A stretch of DNA of 64,000 nt from Epiperipatus broadwayi (taxonomy: Eukaryota; Onychophora; Udeonychophora; Euonychophora; Peripatidae), in the NCBI GenBank assembly GCA_028023455.1, contig JAQFVV010000186.1, positions 186,001 to 250,000 on the forward strand, read 5' to 3'. The notes beneath the pieces were generated by a model, which was not told the DNA's origin, did no database searches, and saw nothing but the letters and a program-made list of their open reading frames with translations. Shown here piece by piece: positions 1-11,600 of the stretch. Each line of letters starts with the position of its first letter. Positions within the stretch are counted from its first letter, which is position 1. The position numbers and the translations under genes were made by a program.

Positions 1-1238
1 CTGGTTTACATCTTCAAACTGATGATATCCAAGCTAAGGATTTTTCTTTTATTATTGGCTGATAAAGAACTTGTTAACATTAATTAATAAACCAAGGTCT
101 TTATATGCTGCATTTAAAGCATTAAAACATTTTGTAAATCATCTTTAAATTGGCAAAAATAACACAACCATCAACATACTGTGAATCCAGAAACGAAAAA
201 GTCCTTATCATTTTCATAAGAAAATTGGTTTAATATATATCAAATACACCCTCAGTTTATTTTTAGGCAGGTAATTGCAATTTTGGAAGGCATGATATAT
301 AGTTAAATGTATTTTATTCTTATCAAATTAATATCCTTATAGAGAAACAATATTTATTAAAATTATAATTTTTATAATTCATTTAGAGATTGTTACAAAA
401 GACAGTATTGCAATATTTATTAAATTTCATTTGTACATAAAGGTTTCAAAATGGCCGCATTCAGCAAACTGAAATAGAGTAGTATTCTAAAATTCACAAA
501 GTATTAGACATCCACGGAGCTATAATGAATAAACTTTTAGTCACAATACTCATCTAATATTTTTTGAAAAGGTACCACTGATGAAATATCCACATGGGGA
601 TACATTCGCATAAACAATATTGAATCGATCACCATTTACCAAGTATTATCTCTAGGCTTTGATTTTATGCGGGGGGGGGGGGGCTCATATAGTTAAATCT
701 ATGTTGAGCTGTTGTTTATACGTATATATAATGAAATGGTTTTTATGGAGCTGATCTTAATTTAAAGTCAGGGGTCATTCATAAATAGATAGATTAAAAT
801 ATTAAAAATAATTCTCATAAAAATTGATAATGAGGTATTGAATTAAATTAGTTATATGTGCAAGATGAGTTTGATAAATCAATATAAATCATTATAATTT
901 TTAAATCCTTTTAATAGGTTACAGCTAGGCATTAATTAATTTGAATAGAATAACTGTATATAGATTACATAACCTTTCTTAATTATGTAACTAACATACA
1001 TACATCATGAAATTATTTCTTTTAATGAAAATATAAACGATTGTTGGTGTATGAATGTGTGAGTAATTACAGATTCACATGGCATTTGTTTCAGGATCAG
1101 TTCATATTTAAAATATAAATTAAATATCGTTTTAAGAGGTAAAATATATTAATTAAATAAAACTATATTTTAATGGAAAAACAATTTTTTTTTTTTAAAA
1201 AGCTAATTAAATATTTTAACTTCAAGATGTTATATTGT
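1..1238. other. AT-rich DNA, no gene seen
   Basis: No coding frame or structured repeat is supported here. The only notable tract is a run of 13 G at 671-683, unusual against the AT-rich background. Confidence 0.6.
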
Positions 1239-1250
1239 AATTTATTTTTT

Positions 1251-1402
1251 AAACAGGCAAAACTCTCCATACAGTAGTGCCACCCTGTGCCAACCAGAGT
1301 AATCAATGAATGCCAGAATGTTTGTGCATAAAATTCTCATCTAGTGCCTATTCATCCAATATCCCCAGACTAGCACTACTGTATGGAGAGTTTTGCCTGT
1401 TT
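1251..1402. mobile_element. Compact family A derivative with terminal inverted repeats
   Basis: A 152-bp palindromic element. Its ends are inverted copies of the family A terminal motif (GGCAAAACTCTCCATACAG / CTGTATGGAGAGTTTTGCC), about 29 bp per arm. The interior matches the family A monomer up to the hammerhead helix III (GACTAG), where it switches to the opposite arm, so the catalytic core is absent. The ends can also be read as ACAGGC...GCCTGT between two TTAA tetranucleotides, imitating a piggyBac-type MITE. Sequence to the right (to about 1445) continues with an inverted copy of the family A left end (GTGATCATGTGA). I read it as a deletion derivative of family A, not a true piggyBac MITE. 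Confidence 0.7.
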
Positions 1403-1659
1403 AATAACAGTTATGTGCTAGCATAAGTGATGGTGATCATGTGATGTGAATTAATTTTTTTATTAAATTATTTTGGGTTTGTGTTTTAAAATAAAATTTT
1501 TGTTTTATTCCAAAGCCATTGTTTAAAAACGAATGTTCAAGATAAAAGAAAAAAATGTAATGTAGACATTTTAAAATTAATACACAAATTTTAATAGTCT
1601 CATTTGAAAATAAATTGTAATAATAATTTTTTTAGTAGTACTTATGAAATACACTGTAC

Positions 1660-2160
1660 CAACTTTTGCCAAACAATATTGCCATAGAAGGCTAGTGCAG
1701 CAAAATCTCCATCTAATGCTTAACCATCCAGTATTTCCAGAATAGTTTCTAGTTTGTGACTTCTATCAGTGTGGAGCCTTGGGTTCAAGAGCACCACACC
1801 TAGATCTTTGGATTTTTTGCATCTCTCCAGCAGCAATCTTTTAGCAAAATTTTTAGTTAACTATAAAGCTATGAACTCCATCTTAAAACACAATAATGTT
1901 TTCAATTTAAGCTAATTAGCTTGTATAGTCATATAGATCTGAACTCAGTTCAGTATCTATATTTTAGTATCTTTAGTTAATCACCAACATTTTTTGGCTA
2001 GAATTGGTTTTTAACTACTATTTAACATCTCATGATCATCTTTACACAGTAGTAACTTTCCCCACACATTATTGCCACTTAGGACTAACTCCAAGTCTGA
2101 TAATTTTCCAGATGAATAGTACTCATCTCATGTGAAGAAAGGATATTTTTTCAATCTTTG
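1660..2160. repeat. Old, decayed family A hammerhead repeat
   Basis: Diverged copy of the family A monomer. Recognisable landmarks are GGAGCCTTGG, CACCTAGATC, the internal GATCTGAACTCAGTTCAG palindrome, the monomer start CTCATGATCATC near 2031, and a second degraded beginning after it. The hammerhead position (about 1725-1785, minus strand) has CUGAUAG instead of CUGAUGA, so it should be inactive. No target duplication was found. Confidence 0.6.
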
Positions 2161-2785
2161 ACTCCTGATTTTTGTAGAGAGTTTTTGTACTGAATAATTT
2201 ACAGCATTAATTGCTTAAAAATAAAGAAACTTGAAAGCAAGATTAGAAGAAATTTACCCAAGTAGAAAAATTACTTATAAGAAAGCAAAAACTATTCTAA
2301 ATTGAATCTCCAGAAAAATCTATTATGTGCACACATTATGTTTAAATAAACCAGAAAAATCAAAAGTAAACTCAAACATTGAAAGGTCTTAGATGAAAAT
2401 ATTTAGATTTATTTGTTTTAATAAAGTTTCATAATTTTTTATATTTAAGTTTATATTTTTATTTCCTTATATATTTGATTCCTCAATATCTAGTCTTATA
2501 AATATTTGAAATTTAGTGAGATCAAAAATCCATTATGTGCTTCACTTGTAATTCATTATTTGTTTATTTCTATATAAAATTAGAATCAGCACCCTTTTTT
2601 CCCCATAAAGAGCCATTTTTAGAATTGTATTTACCAAAATAATACTTATGAAGATGCAAGTCAGCAGTGAGCCTAAAACGTGATTTTTGTTGTTGTTGTT
2701 AAAATGTGTTTATTTGCGCTTTGCTTAAAGGTACTGTAATAAAATATACTGCAATTCAATTATTTATTATTAACGTTACAACAGT
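2161..2785. other. AT-rich spacer
   Basis: No coding frame, repeat or structured element seen. Confidence 0.5.
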
Positions 2786-2789
2786 CATA

Positions 2790-4808
2790 ATTATAAGTAT
2801 AAAATATAATTATTAAAATAAAAAATGAGTGACTTTTTTTTTGGCCAAACAGTGTGCTGGAATTTCAAATATTTTATAATATATTTAATTTGTATGAATA
2901 ATAAAATTAAAATATATACTTCATAAAAAAATAAAAAATGAGATTTTGTTTGTTGCTGAATTTCTTGAGAAAGTTTGTCACGATTCAGTAAATATGATGC
3001 TACTTTCATTTTCAATCAAGATGGCAGATTCACACTTTTCAGCTGAATTTTTAGTTTATTTTTAATAACATTCGAAAATGTCTGTTCACAAAAATATGTT
3101 GATCCGAAAATTGACAGAAGTCCAGAGCCATACATTTTTAATTGAATATAAGTATCGGACAAACTATGACAAGTATTAAAACCAACTTGATCTTGCCTTT
3201 TAAGATTTTCTATCTCAGATCATTTATGTTGTGCAGTAAAAGTAGAAATTTTGAAGCCACATTTCCTTGATTTTTAAATTGGCTAGTTCTCGATGAAAAA
3301 CTGCTTGATCAATATTACTAAAAGGTGAACAATTCAAATGGGTAGAAATAATTTCGAGTGGTCTCAATAAAAATGATAAAGTTGATTTTTTCTTTCTAAA
3401 CTCTTTAAATCTCTCACCAAATTCCGATTTCATATTTACCACTATTTGCATAAAATATGTTAAATGTATTGAAATATGATTCTGATGGTATTCTTCAATA
3501 TAGGAAAATGTAGTAATTTGCTTTTCTCCAAGTCTGCACTAAACAAATATAATTTTTGTTCAAAAGAAAATATTTCTTTTAAAGGCAAAATAACTGTATA
3601 TCTCTTCTCTTGCAGTTTCTTGTTTAATGTGTTTAAATGTGTGACCATGGCCACCATAAAATAAAATTTTTGTAACCAATCATGACCATTGAGCTGAACA
3701 TATTCAAGACCATTTTGGTTTAAAAATAATTTTATTTCTTTAATGAAAGCAGCAAATCACATTACCATTATTCCTCTGGAAAGCTACCTTACTTTATTGG
3801 GAAAAAGATCAATCAGAATATTGGCTATTGACTTCATTAAGAAGTTCACAAAAATGTTGATGATATAGTGGTCTTGCCATTATTTTATTCACAATTTGTA
3901 CAACCAGCTCCATAACTAATGCTATTTTCTTTCGAAAGGTTTATGAATAAAATGTCTCTTTATGGATTATGCAGTGAAAAGAAAAAAAAAAACATTACAC
4001 AAAATTTGTTTTTTAAACATAGAAATAAAAATTTTCTTTTCACCTTTTATACTTTGTGCTCCATTGGTTGCAATTGATACTATTTTATTAATATCAATAT
4101 TTTTATTTTTCAAACAATTAGTAGCAGCAGATTCTATTTCCTCACCTCAAGCTTGTCATGTGAGTGGCAGTATATCAAGTAACTCTTCCTGGGGTCCATC
4201 TGAGTTAACATATCTATAAATAAGTACAACCTGTTCAATAATTCACATCGCAAGAATCATCACAGGCAATAGAAATCCTGCTGTTGAATTTTAATTCATA
4301 ACATGCTGACTAGATACATCTGTCATACGAACAGTTCTGCCTCTTACAGTCTCAGCCGACAATATAATTTTAGCAATTATTTCTGTTTTATTTTTAAATT
4401 GTAAAAAAAGATAATTCAGACATTTTAATAAAACAATCTTTCACAACATTGCCATCCGTAAATGTTTCCATGTTTTACTGTTTCTAGAGCAGCAACAAGA
4501 CTATAGTAGTTATATTATTACTTGATATTTATCCATTTTGATAATGTACCTTTACTTAAGTTCATTTTATGTTGAAGTTCTTCTCCTAACTTTCTTCTTT
4601 CTTCTCCCTCTTGATAAGTGTTTACAAATGTTACATGTTTATTTAAAAAATACCTTTGTAAATTTGATTTTTTGTTATTAGAAAACTTTTTTTAACATAT
4701 TAAACTCACTGGGAATCCCGTTAAATTTGCAACAACTGCAAAGGTTTCAGTCCATTCACTTTGAATTCTCAATTTTCTTGTCCTACTTTTCTCTTTTTTT
4801 CCAGCCAT
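2790..4808 (-). pseudogene. hAT transposase relic (GTF2IRD2/ZBED-like)
   Basis: Decayed hAT-superfamily transposase of the group domesticated as GTF2IRD2 and ZBED5 in vertebrates. Reading 4808 downward, it starts MAGKKREKSRTRKLR and runs through a BED-type N-terminus. There follows a stretch resembling NEVNSQYSD...KVRWLSRG and EIKLFL (about 3950-3690), then THLNTLNKKLQEK and FEKKLYLFSADL-like blocks (3657-3460), then MKSEFGERFKEFRKKKSTLSF and an SPFSNIDQA-like block (3451-3224). The C-terminal dimerisation region survives only as fragments to about 2790. Many frameshifts and stops break the frame, so it is inactive. The family assignment rests on recognised motif order; the exact ends are uncertain and no terminal inverted repeats were identified. 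Confidence 0.8.
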
Positions 4809-4913
4809 ATTAAATATTACCCTCAATATTAGAAGAAGCTTTTATTCAATATATTTCTTTTGCACACTATAATATTTAATGAACTAAACATGAGTAAATA
4901 AGAACTGTATAAA

Positions 4914-5086
4914 ACTATCATATGCCATGACAGTATGATTGTTCATGTCACCATCTGTAAATTAAATCAGGAAGGAGAAACTGCATTGGAGTATTCATGA
5001 CTATCATATGCCATGACAATATGATTGTTCATGTCACCATCTGTAAATTAAATCAGGAAGGAGAAACTGCATTGGAGTATTTATGA
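4914..5086. repeat. Two-copy tandem duplication, 86-bp unit
   Basis: The block starting CTATCATATGCCATGACA at 4915 recurs at 5001 with only a few differences and the same ending GCATTGGAGTATT. It directly precedes the 5' end of the hAT relic (on the minus strand). Likely a local slippage or unequal-exchange duplication. Confidence 0.85.
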
Positions 5087-5744
5087 TGGTTATGTCTCTG
5101 ATTTTAAATTTGTCTTACAGTTGCAAGATGTAAATGAAACCATGTGGACCATGTACAAAACTGCCTGAAGATGCTCACAAAATATTCAAACAATATGACA
5201 CCACTCTTTACACACCAACCACTAAAGCACTTAATTTGCCTTTGCTAGGTTACTTTGGTGTGTTTTTCTCAAGGCAATATTTTCGATTATTATTATAAAG
5301 TTTTATTCTTATTCTGATAGTGAAGTGATTAGTGAAATTATAGTCTAAAAAATATTAGTGATTTTACGAGTTATCTTTTTCTGTTACTTAAATTTAAAAT
5401 TTTATTTTGTTATATATATATATATATTATTTACTGATTTAAAAAAGAGCCATATACGATTCCAGAATCACAAACTGTTGACTCTTGTATCGAATGTTTC
5501 TCTGACAGAATATAATAATTATCATGAATATTTTTGAGTTAATCCATGTTATGTCAGAAATATGAGATGCATTAATAACTTTGGATTATGGGTATATTTT
5601 ATTTCTAAAATTAGTATTTTTAATTCTCAATATGAATATTGGCATGTGCCATCAAGTTTATTAATATTTTGATTCATGAAGTGTTTATTTATTGAGTGTT
5701 CACTATTTCATTAAATTATTTAATTTATTAAGTTTAAATCTTTC
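5087..5744. other. AT-rich spacer with short TA tract
   Basis: No gene seen. A (TA)n run lies near 5411-5427. Confidence 0.5.
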
Positions 5745-5902
5745 ATATTTCTTTACTTCACATGATCACCATCTCTATACTAGCACATAATTGTTGTAAA
5801 CAAAGGCAGAACTCTCCATACAGTAGTGCCACCCTGTGCCAAACAGAGTAATCAATGGATGCCAGAAGGCTTGTGCATAAAATCCCTATCTAGTGCCTAC
5901 TC

Positions 5903-5962
5903 AACCAATATCCCCAGACTAGTTTCTGGCTTATGGCCATCATCATTGAGGAGTTTTTGATC
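5903..5962 (-). ncRNA. Decayed hammerhead ribozyme, family A copy 1
   Basis: Same layout as the intact copy at 6358-6416, but the first core residue is changed (CUGAUGA reads AUGAUGA). Substitution of C3 is expected to abolish cleavage. Helix II (UGGC/GCCA), GAAA and ACUAGUC are retained. Confidence 0.7.
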
Positions 5963-6357
5963 TGAGAGCACTGCACCTAGATCTTAAGATCTAATGCAAC
6001 CCTCCAGCAGCCACCGTTTAACTCTACTTTACTACAAAACTATGAGAATGAGATTGAAAACACAATAATATTTTCAATCTAAGCTCAATAGCTTATATAG
6101 TCATATGGGTCTAAACTCAATTCAGCACCCATACATTTTGGTGTCTTTGGCTCTTAAACAACCATAGCCACCACTATTCTATTAGGCAGGATTGGTGCTA
6201 AACCACTAAACATCACATGATCACAATCTGTATACTAGCACATAATTGTTGTAAACAAAGGCAAAACTCTCCATACAGTAGTGCCACCCTGTGCCAAACA
6301 GAGTAATCAATGGATGCCAGAAGTCATGTGCATAAAATCCCTATCTAGTGCCTACTC

Positions 6358-6416
6358 ATCCAATATCACCAGACTAGTTTCTGGCTTGTGGCCATCATCA
6401 GTGAGGAGCCTTGGAT
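6358..6416 (-). ncRNA. Hammerhead ribozyme, family A copy 2 (core intact)
   Basis: Type I self-cleaving hammerhead. On the minus strand: CUGAUGA (6401-6395), helix II UGGC/GCCA with loop CACAA, GAAA, mini helix III ACUAGU, H17 = C. Predicted cleavage is between 6372 and 6371. Helix I pairs UCCUCA with UGGUGA (one mismatch), then an internal loop, then AUCC with GGAU. All invariant core residues are present. ACUAGU is self-complementary, which suits pairing between two ribozymes more than folding alone. Confidence 0.88.
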
Positions 6417-6879
6417 CTGAGAGCACTGTACCTAGATCTTAGAATCTAATGCAACCCTCCAGCAGCCACCTTTTAACTCTATTTTACTACAAAACTATGA
6501 GAATGAAATTGAAAACACAATAATATTTTCAATCTAAGCTCAATATGGGTCTGAACTCAATTCAGCACCCATACATTTTGATGTCTATGGCTCTTAAACA
6601 ACCATAGCCACCACTATCCTTTTAGGCAGGATTGATGCTAAGCCACTAAACATCACATGATCATCATCTCTATACTAGCACATAATTGTTGTAAACAAAG
6701 GCAAAACTCTCCATACAGTAGTGTTACCCTGTGCCAAAAAGAGTAATCAATGGATGCCAGAATTTAAAATATTATTGTGTTTTCCACTTTCATTCTCATA
6801 GTTTTGTAGTAAAGTAGAGTTAAAAGGTGGCTGCTGGAGGGTTGCATTAGATCCTAAGATCTAGGTGCAGTGGTCTCAG

Positions 6880-6938
6880 ATCCAAGGCTCCTCACTGATG
6901 ATGCCCACAAGCCAGAAACTAGTCTGGGGATATTGGAT
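6880..6938 (+). ncRNA. Hammerhead ribozyme, family A inverted copy (core intact)
   Basis: Core CUGAUGA at 6895-6901, GAAA at 6915-6918, ACUAGU then C17 at 6924, with predicted cleavage after 6924. Helix I is UCCUCA/UGGGGA plus AUCC/GGAU across an internal loop. Helix II is UGCC/GCCA with one C-C mismatch, so it may be weaker than the copy at 6358-6416. It sits in the inverted monomer of array A and so lies on the opposite strand to the other family A copies there. Confidence 0.87.
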
Positions 6939-7129
6939 GAGTAGGCACTAGATAGGGATTTTATGCACAAGCCTCTGGCATCCATAGTTTACTCTGTTTG
7001 GCACAGGGTGGCACTACTGTATGGAGAGTTTTGCCTTTGTTTATATTTCTTTACTCTCAATTCTATTCACTACTTGAAGTATACAATGTCAGTTGTTAAA
7101 TGTAGCATATTGCAATAATTAATAAAGTT

Positions 7130-8165
7130 TATCATCATCATCATCATAATCAACCATCATCAATCCTCTACAGGATGAAGGGCTCTCCAAGTTCAATCCA
7201 TCTCTGTTCTTTAGCTTCTCTTCTCCACAGCACCCCTGCACTATGTGGTCTCTTTCTGGTCTTTTAAAATCTCTTGGAATCCAGTTTAAGATTTCAGTTG
7301 TCCATCTGTTATCATCTCTTCTAGCAATATGTCCAGTCCAACTCCACTTCAGTCTTTTAATGTTTTCAATGAGGTCAGTAATACCTGTTTGCTCTCTTAC
7401 CCATATATTGCGTTTTCGATCTCTTCTTGTTACTCCCAATATGCATCTCTCCATACTTCTTTGAGTGGTCTGAAGTCTCTGTATTGCTCTTCTATTAAGT
7501 GTCCAAGTCTCAGATCCATAAGTAAGAACTGGTAAAACACATTTATTAAAAACCTTTCTTTTCAAACCCATAGGCATATTTCCTTTTAGTATAAAGTTAT
7601 TTCTACCAAAATCACTCCAACTAAGTTTAATTCTATGATTAATTTCATCCATTATGTTTCCATCTGTATTAATAATCAGACCAAGGTATTTGTAACTGTT
7701 AACTTTTTCTAACTCATCATAATCAATCTTAATTCTCATACTTTGAGAAAATCCATTAAACATTACTTTAGTCTTTTTAACATTTATCTTTAGTCCTACT
7801 TTTTTACTTTCATCTGATAACTACTGCAACATTTCCTTCAGCTCTAAATCATTATTTGCAAAAACAACTACATCATCTGCAAAATCTAAATGACTTAAAA
7901 TAATCTCCATTTACTTTCCCTCCTTTAGCTTCCCATTTTAATCCATCCACAAAATACTTCTTGCAGCACTGCTGTAAAAAGTTTTGGAGTTGTGGAGTCA
8001 CCCTGTCTTACACCCTTCTCAATGTTGACTTTCCTACTATCATTATGTAATCTAATTGTTACTGTTGCATTTTTATACATATTCTTTAAAATATGACAAT
8101 ATTCTGGATCTATACCTTGATGATCCAATGTTTTAATCACTGAAGAAATGTTTATAGAATCAAAT
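7130..8165 (-). pseudogene. 5'-truncated RTE-clade retrotransposon with target duplication
   Basis: 3' third of the RTE family that is nearly complete at 40693-43968. The first protein block (from 8165 down) runs from FDSINISSVIK through the RT block GVRQGDS. After a frameshift, the FADDVVVF catalytic motif is still readable near 7870-7895, followed by SYKYLGLIINTDG, LTYGSETWTLNRR and LNWIPRDFKRPER. The tail is an ATG repeat (plus strand ATCATCATC, 7131-7145). The 9-bp sequence AATAAAGTT flanks it at 7121-7129 and 8163-8171, overlapping the truncation point by about 3 bp, which suggests microhomology at 5' joining. Several indels make it inactive. Confidence 0.9.
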
Positions 8166-8498
8166 AAAGTTAGCACCATGGAAAGTAACATTAAAAATGA
8201 AAATTAGGATAAATTAATAATATTTATGGTTCAATCAAAGGCACTCAAATGATATCATCATCAATAATAACTTTTAGTCACTAACATCAAAATACTTTTT
8301 GACTTGATTTTGGAAAGTTGTTTTAATGTTAGAATTATGTATTTGTATTTGAGCAAATTGAGACATAATTAAGATCACTTAACAGGCATAAAATCTTTAC
8401 CTGTCAAGATCATCATTGTTTATCCAGCCTATGCCAAATCTCATAATTACAATTTATTAAAGTGCTTGAAAAGAGATTAAACTACACGTATTATAAAT

Positions 8499-8659
8499 AA
8501 TAGCAAATTTTCCAAACAGTAGTGCCACCCAGTCCAAGCCATAGTAATTATGCTAGAAAGTTTGTGTATAAAATTCTTATCTAATATTTAATTATCCAAT
8601 ATTTCAAGACTAGCTCCTACCTTGTGCATTCACTACTGTATGGAGAATTCGCTACTATT
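8499..8659. mobile_element. Compact family A derivative with inverted ends
   Basis: Short palindromic element whose ends resemble the family A terminus: AATAGCAAATTTTCCAAACAG on the left and its imperfect complement before TACTATT on the right. The interior keeps CAGTAGTGCCACCC and CCAATATTTCAAGACTAG, but the hammerhead core is lost to substitutions and a deletion. It resembles the 1251-1402 element but is more diverged. No convincing target duplication. Confidence 0.6.
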
Positions 8660-11600
8660 TTAACAGTTGTATAAACTATGTTTTAGTGGTTAAAACATTA
8701 ATTATAGTTTGCTTACATGGTGATATGTATGGTGGTTATATTTTCTATTGATGTATTTATTATGCAATGAGATGGTCTTTCAATTTAGCTCTCTAATTAA
8801 TTTATATTTGGTGCACTCCTGTGGGGATAGATCTAGGTTAGGCAGTTAGAACTATTTTCTCCATTAGTCATTTTCTTCAACACTCTTCATCCTATATCAT
8901 TATAATATATACACACATAAAGAATGAATGGACAGATGTAGTATGAATCATAGAAAAGAAAGAGCTTGCTTGAATATTAACTTGAAGTTAAAAATATTTT
9001 AATCAGTTATTTACCATGAACATGGACAATATGACACACATACTATGATGTAAGCAAAACCACACACATATACATAAAAGACAAAAAAATCAACATGCAT
9101 CATATTTTCTGCAAATTAAGACACAAACATATGGTAATTTAATATTTTAAGTGAATTTTCAACAAAACATTATGTCCATCAGCAAACATGTTAATATTTT
9201 AAGTTTCATTCTTATGTTGAAAGGAACCTTTTATCACTGAAATAACTTAATATTTCAATGTAGTTTGTACATGCACACACACATATATATTACTAGATAA
9301 TAAGTTTCTATATCATTTTTCTTTTCCAATTCTTCTGTTTCTGAATTCCTCAGATATTCTTTCTATAGTTAGTTTCCTAATTACTTCTATGGCTCAGCAT
9401 ATATTTTCCATCATCTTCATAATTTGATTGTATGCTTTCTGGAGACTTATTCTTTTAATCTAACACATGTTCAGTTGGACAGGTATCTCTATAGATTCAG
9501 GAGGGGTTGGTCTTCACATATCCCAAATAAGAACTTTAGTTTACATCGTCATGAGATTTAAAAACTTAATGATTTTAAATCATCTTTAATGTAGGAACTA
9601 TATAATTATAGTTCCTTATTTTATTTTTACTTAATGTATGGTATTTTGCATTTGGTAGATTTGTAGTTGCTGCCTATAGTTGATCTTTTCTGACAGTTGG
9701 CTCTCTCAGCTTGATCTAAATTTTTATCAGAGGTTCTTTGTGGTGTAATAATACTCAAAATTAACCTTTTATTAAATACTTTTCAATTGATTACATCACT
9801 TCCATCTTTGGCCCAACAATATTGCCTTAAAATCTTTTGTTGTTTTAAAAATAATGTATTTTTAAGCTCTTAAATTGTAAATGCTGTCTTAATTAGTTAT
9901 TTCATATTCAACTGTAAATTATTAATTTAGAATGATAAAAAATGAGTAGAAATTATTTCTCTCTCTTGTGAAGTTATAATGTTAGGTGATAGCCTGACTA
10001 ACATTGCTTGTCAGACTTGTTTCTCTACAAAATTCTTTGTTAGCATAAGTAAAAGTTCTTTTTATGTTTATTATTAAATTTAATAAAGAACTAATCAATT
10101 GATATTAACAGTGTTTGGAAAGTTGTTTTAGTATATGATTTAAAAAATTTGTTATATGTACACACATAATCATTATAATTAGAAATATAGATATATATCC
10201 ATACACATGAAAATGGTTGCTTATTATTATATGAAGTTAATTCATTAATAATACTTATCTGAATAGGTTCACCTTACCACTTTCTGACTAACATTAAGTC
10301 CAAATTTTAGATTTTAATCAAAATTTTTAAGTTATTATTACCCATATGAACAATATTAGATTGTAAAATAATTAATCTGTAAATCATTCTAAGTTTAGTA
10401 TCAAATATTTTATTTATTTATTAAAATTGTTTTGATAATCAATCATAATATTAATGTAATAATTATATTAATAGTATGAGCAGTTGCTTAAGAGGTCACA
10501 TGATATTTAAGCAGCTATTATTAATTCTTTTTCGTTGATGGAATATAACATTTTTTTTTTACATTACCCAGTGGACTATGAATCAGAAGCTGTTATTGAA
10601 GATGCCTACAGGAAAATCATTTCAGATATTTTAAAATAATGATATCAATTAATTATAATAAAGATAATAATTCTGAGCATTAATTTGGTTAAACTATTAA
10701 CCTAAAAAGATGAAGGTAAAAATGGATAGTTGAATGACAACTTGTGTATAAATTGTCTCATAATGTTTTTTTTTTTTTGATTCCTATAAGTAAGTTATTC
10801 TATAGTTAACTAACTTTAAAAGATTTATCTTTGAAAGCTAAGTTTAAACATATTAATATCAAACAGATATACTTGTATATTGAGGATGTAAAAATAATAA
10901 AGCCATCTTGTCAGAAAACTGTTTAATCACAGAAGTAAAAATAATGAATTAAACTGATATTTAGACTTTTACTTTGAATAATGAATGTTTAAACTTTTAA
11001 TTTATATTATTTAGAAATATTATAGCTCAGCACACTTAAGTTTGTTATATTTTTGCCATTATTGAATTATTTCAAAATTGTTCATAGTAAAAAATATTTA
11101 TATTTATAAATAAATATTATTTATTTTTTACAAATAAATAAATAATTTATTTATTCATTTAAAAATAAATGAGTGAAAATCCCCTCCCCTCTTTCATATA
11201 CTAGAAATGTCTTAAATGATAGAATCTTTGTTTTTGTGCATTGAAAAATAAATTATTTATTTATCAGAGTTATTTACTAATTATTTATTTGTAATCATTA
11301 CTTATTAATTTATAAATAAATCACATTATAATTAATCTGGCTTTTCTTAAGATTTAGTTTTTTTTCATGAGATATGAAAATATGATATAATTTGCTGGAC
11401 TTTTTAAAAATATTTATTAAAAAATGAAGTACCTATTATGAATCTGAATAGAGAGTGCATGTTATATTAGGGTTTTACAAAAGATGATTAATTTATTGAA
11501 CCTAAGAAAGAGTTCACTCAAATATCCTTTGTATACTCTGCAGATTAAATGAAGATTGAAAGTAAATCCAATTAATTAATTAAGAGCTCTCTTTAAGATA

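Larger units (their letters stand above)
5758..7042. mobile_element. Array A: tandem and inverted hammerhead repeats
   Basis: Multimeric retrozyme-like insertion. The conserved marker CAAAGGC(A/G)(A/G)AACTCTCC lies at 5801, 6256 and 6696, giving monomer periods of 455 and 440 bp. The third direct monomer breaks off near 6762 and is followed by an inverted copy ending AGTTTTGCCTTTG near 7040. The whole block is bounded by a perfect 13-bp duplication, ATATTTCTTTACT, at 5745-5757 and 7043-7055, so it entered as one unit. Each monomer starts CACATGATCA and carries one hammerhead (minus strand in direct copies, plus strand in the inverted one). There is no protein-coding capacity, so mobilisation must have used an enzyme in trans, plausibly from a Penelope-like element. 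Confidence 0.85.

Noticed and set aside
671-683. Poly(G) runs (also at 30412-30421 and 33259-33271) as regulatory G-quadruplexes
   Set aside because: Single homopolymer tracts in AT-rich DNA are more likely slippage products or assembly noise.
1251-1402. piggyBac-type MITE with TTAA target sites
   Set aside because: The interior and ends are family A hammerhead-repeat sequence, and related copies lack TTAA. The tetranucleotides are probably coincidental.
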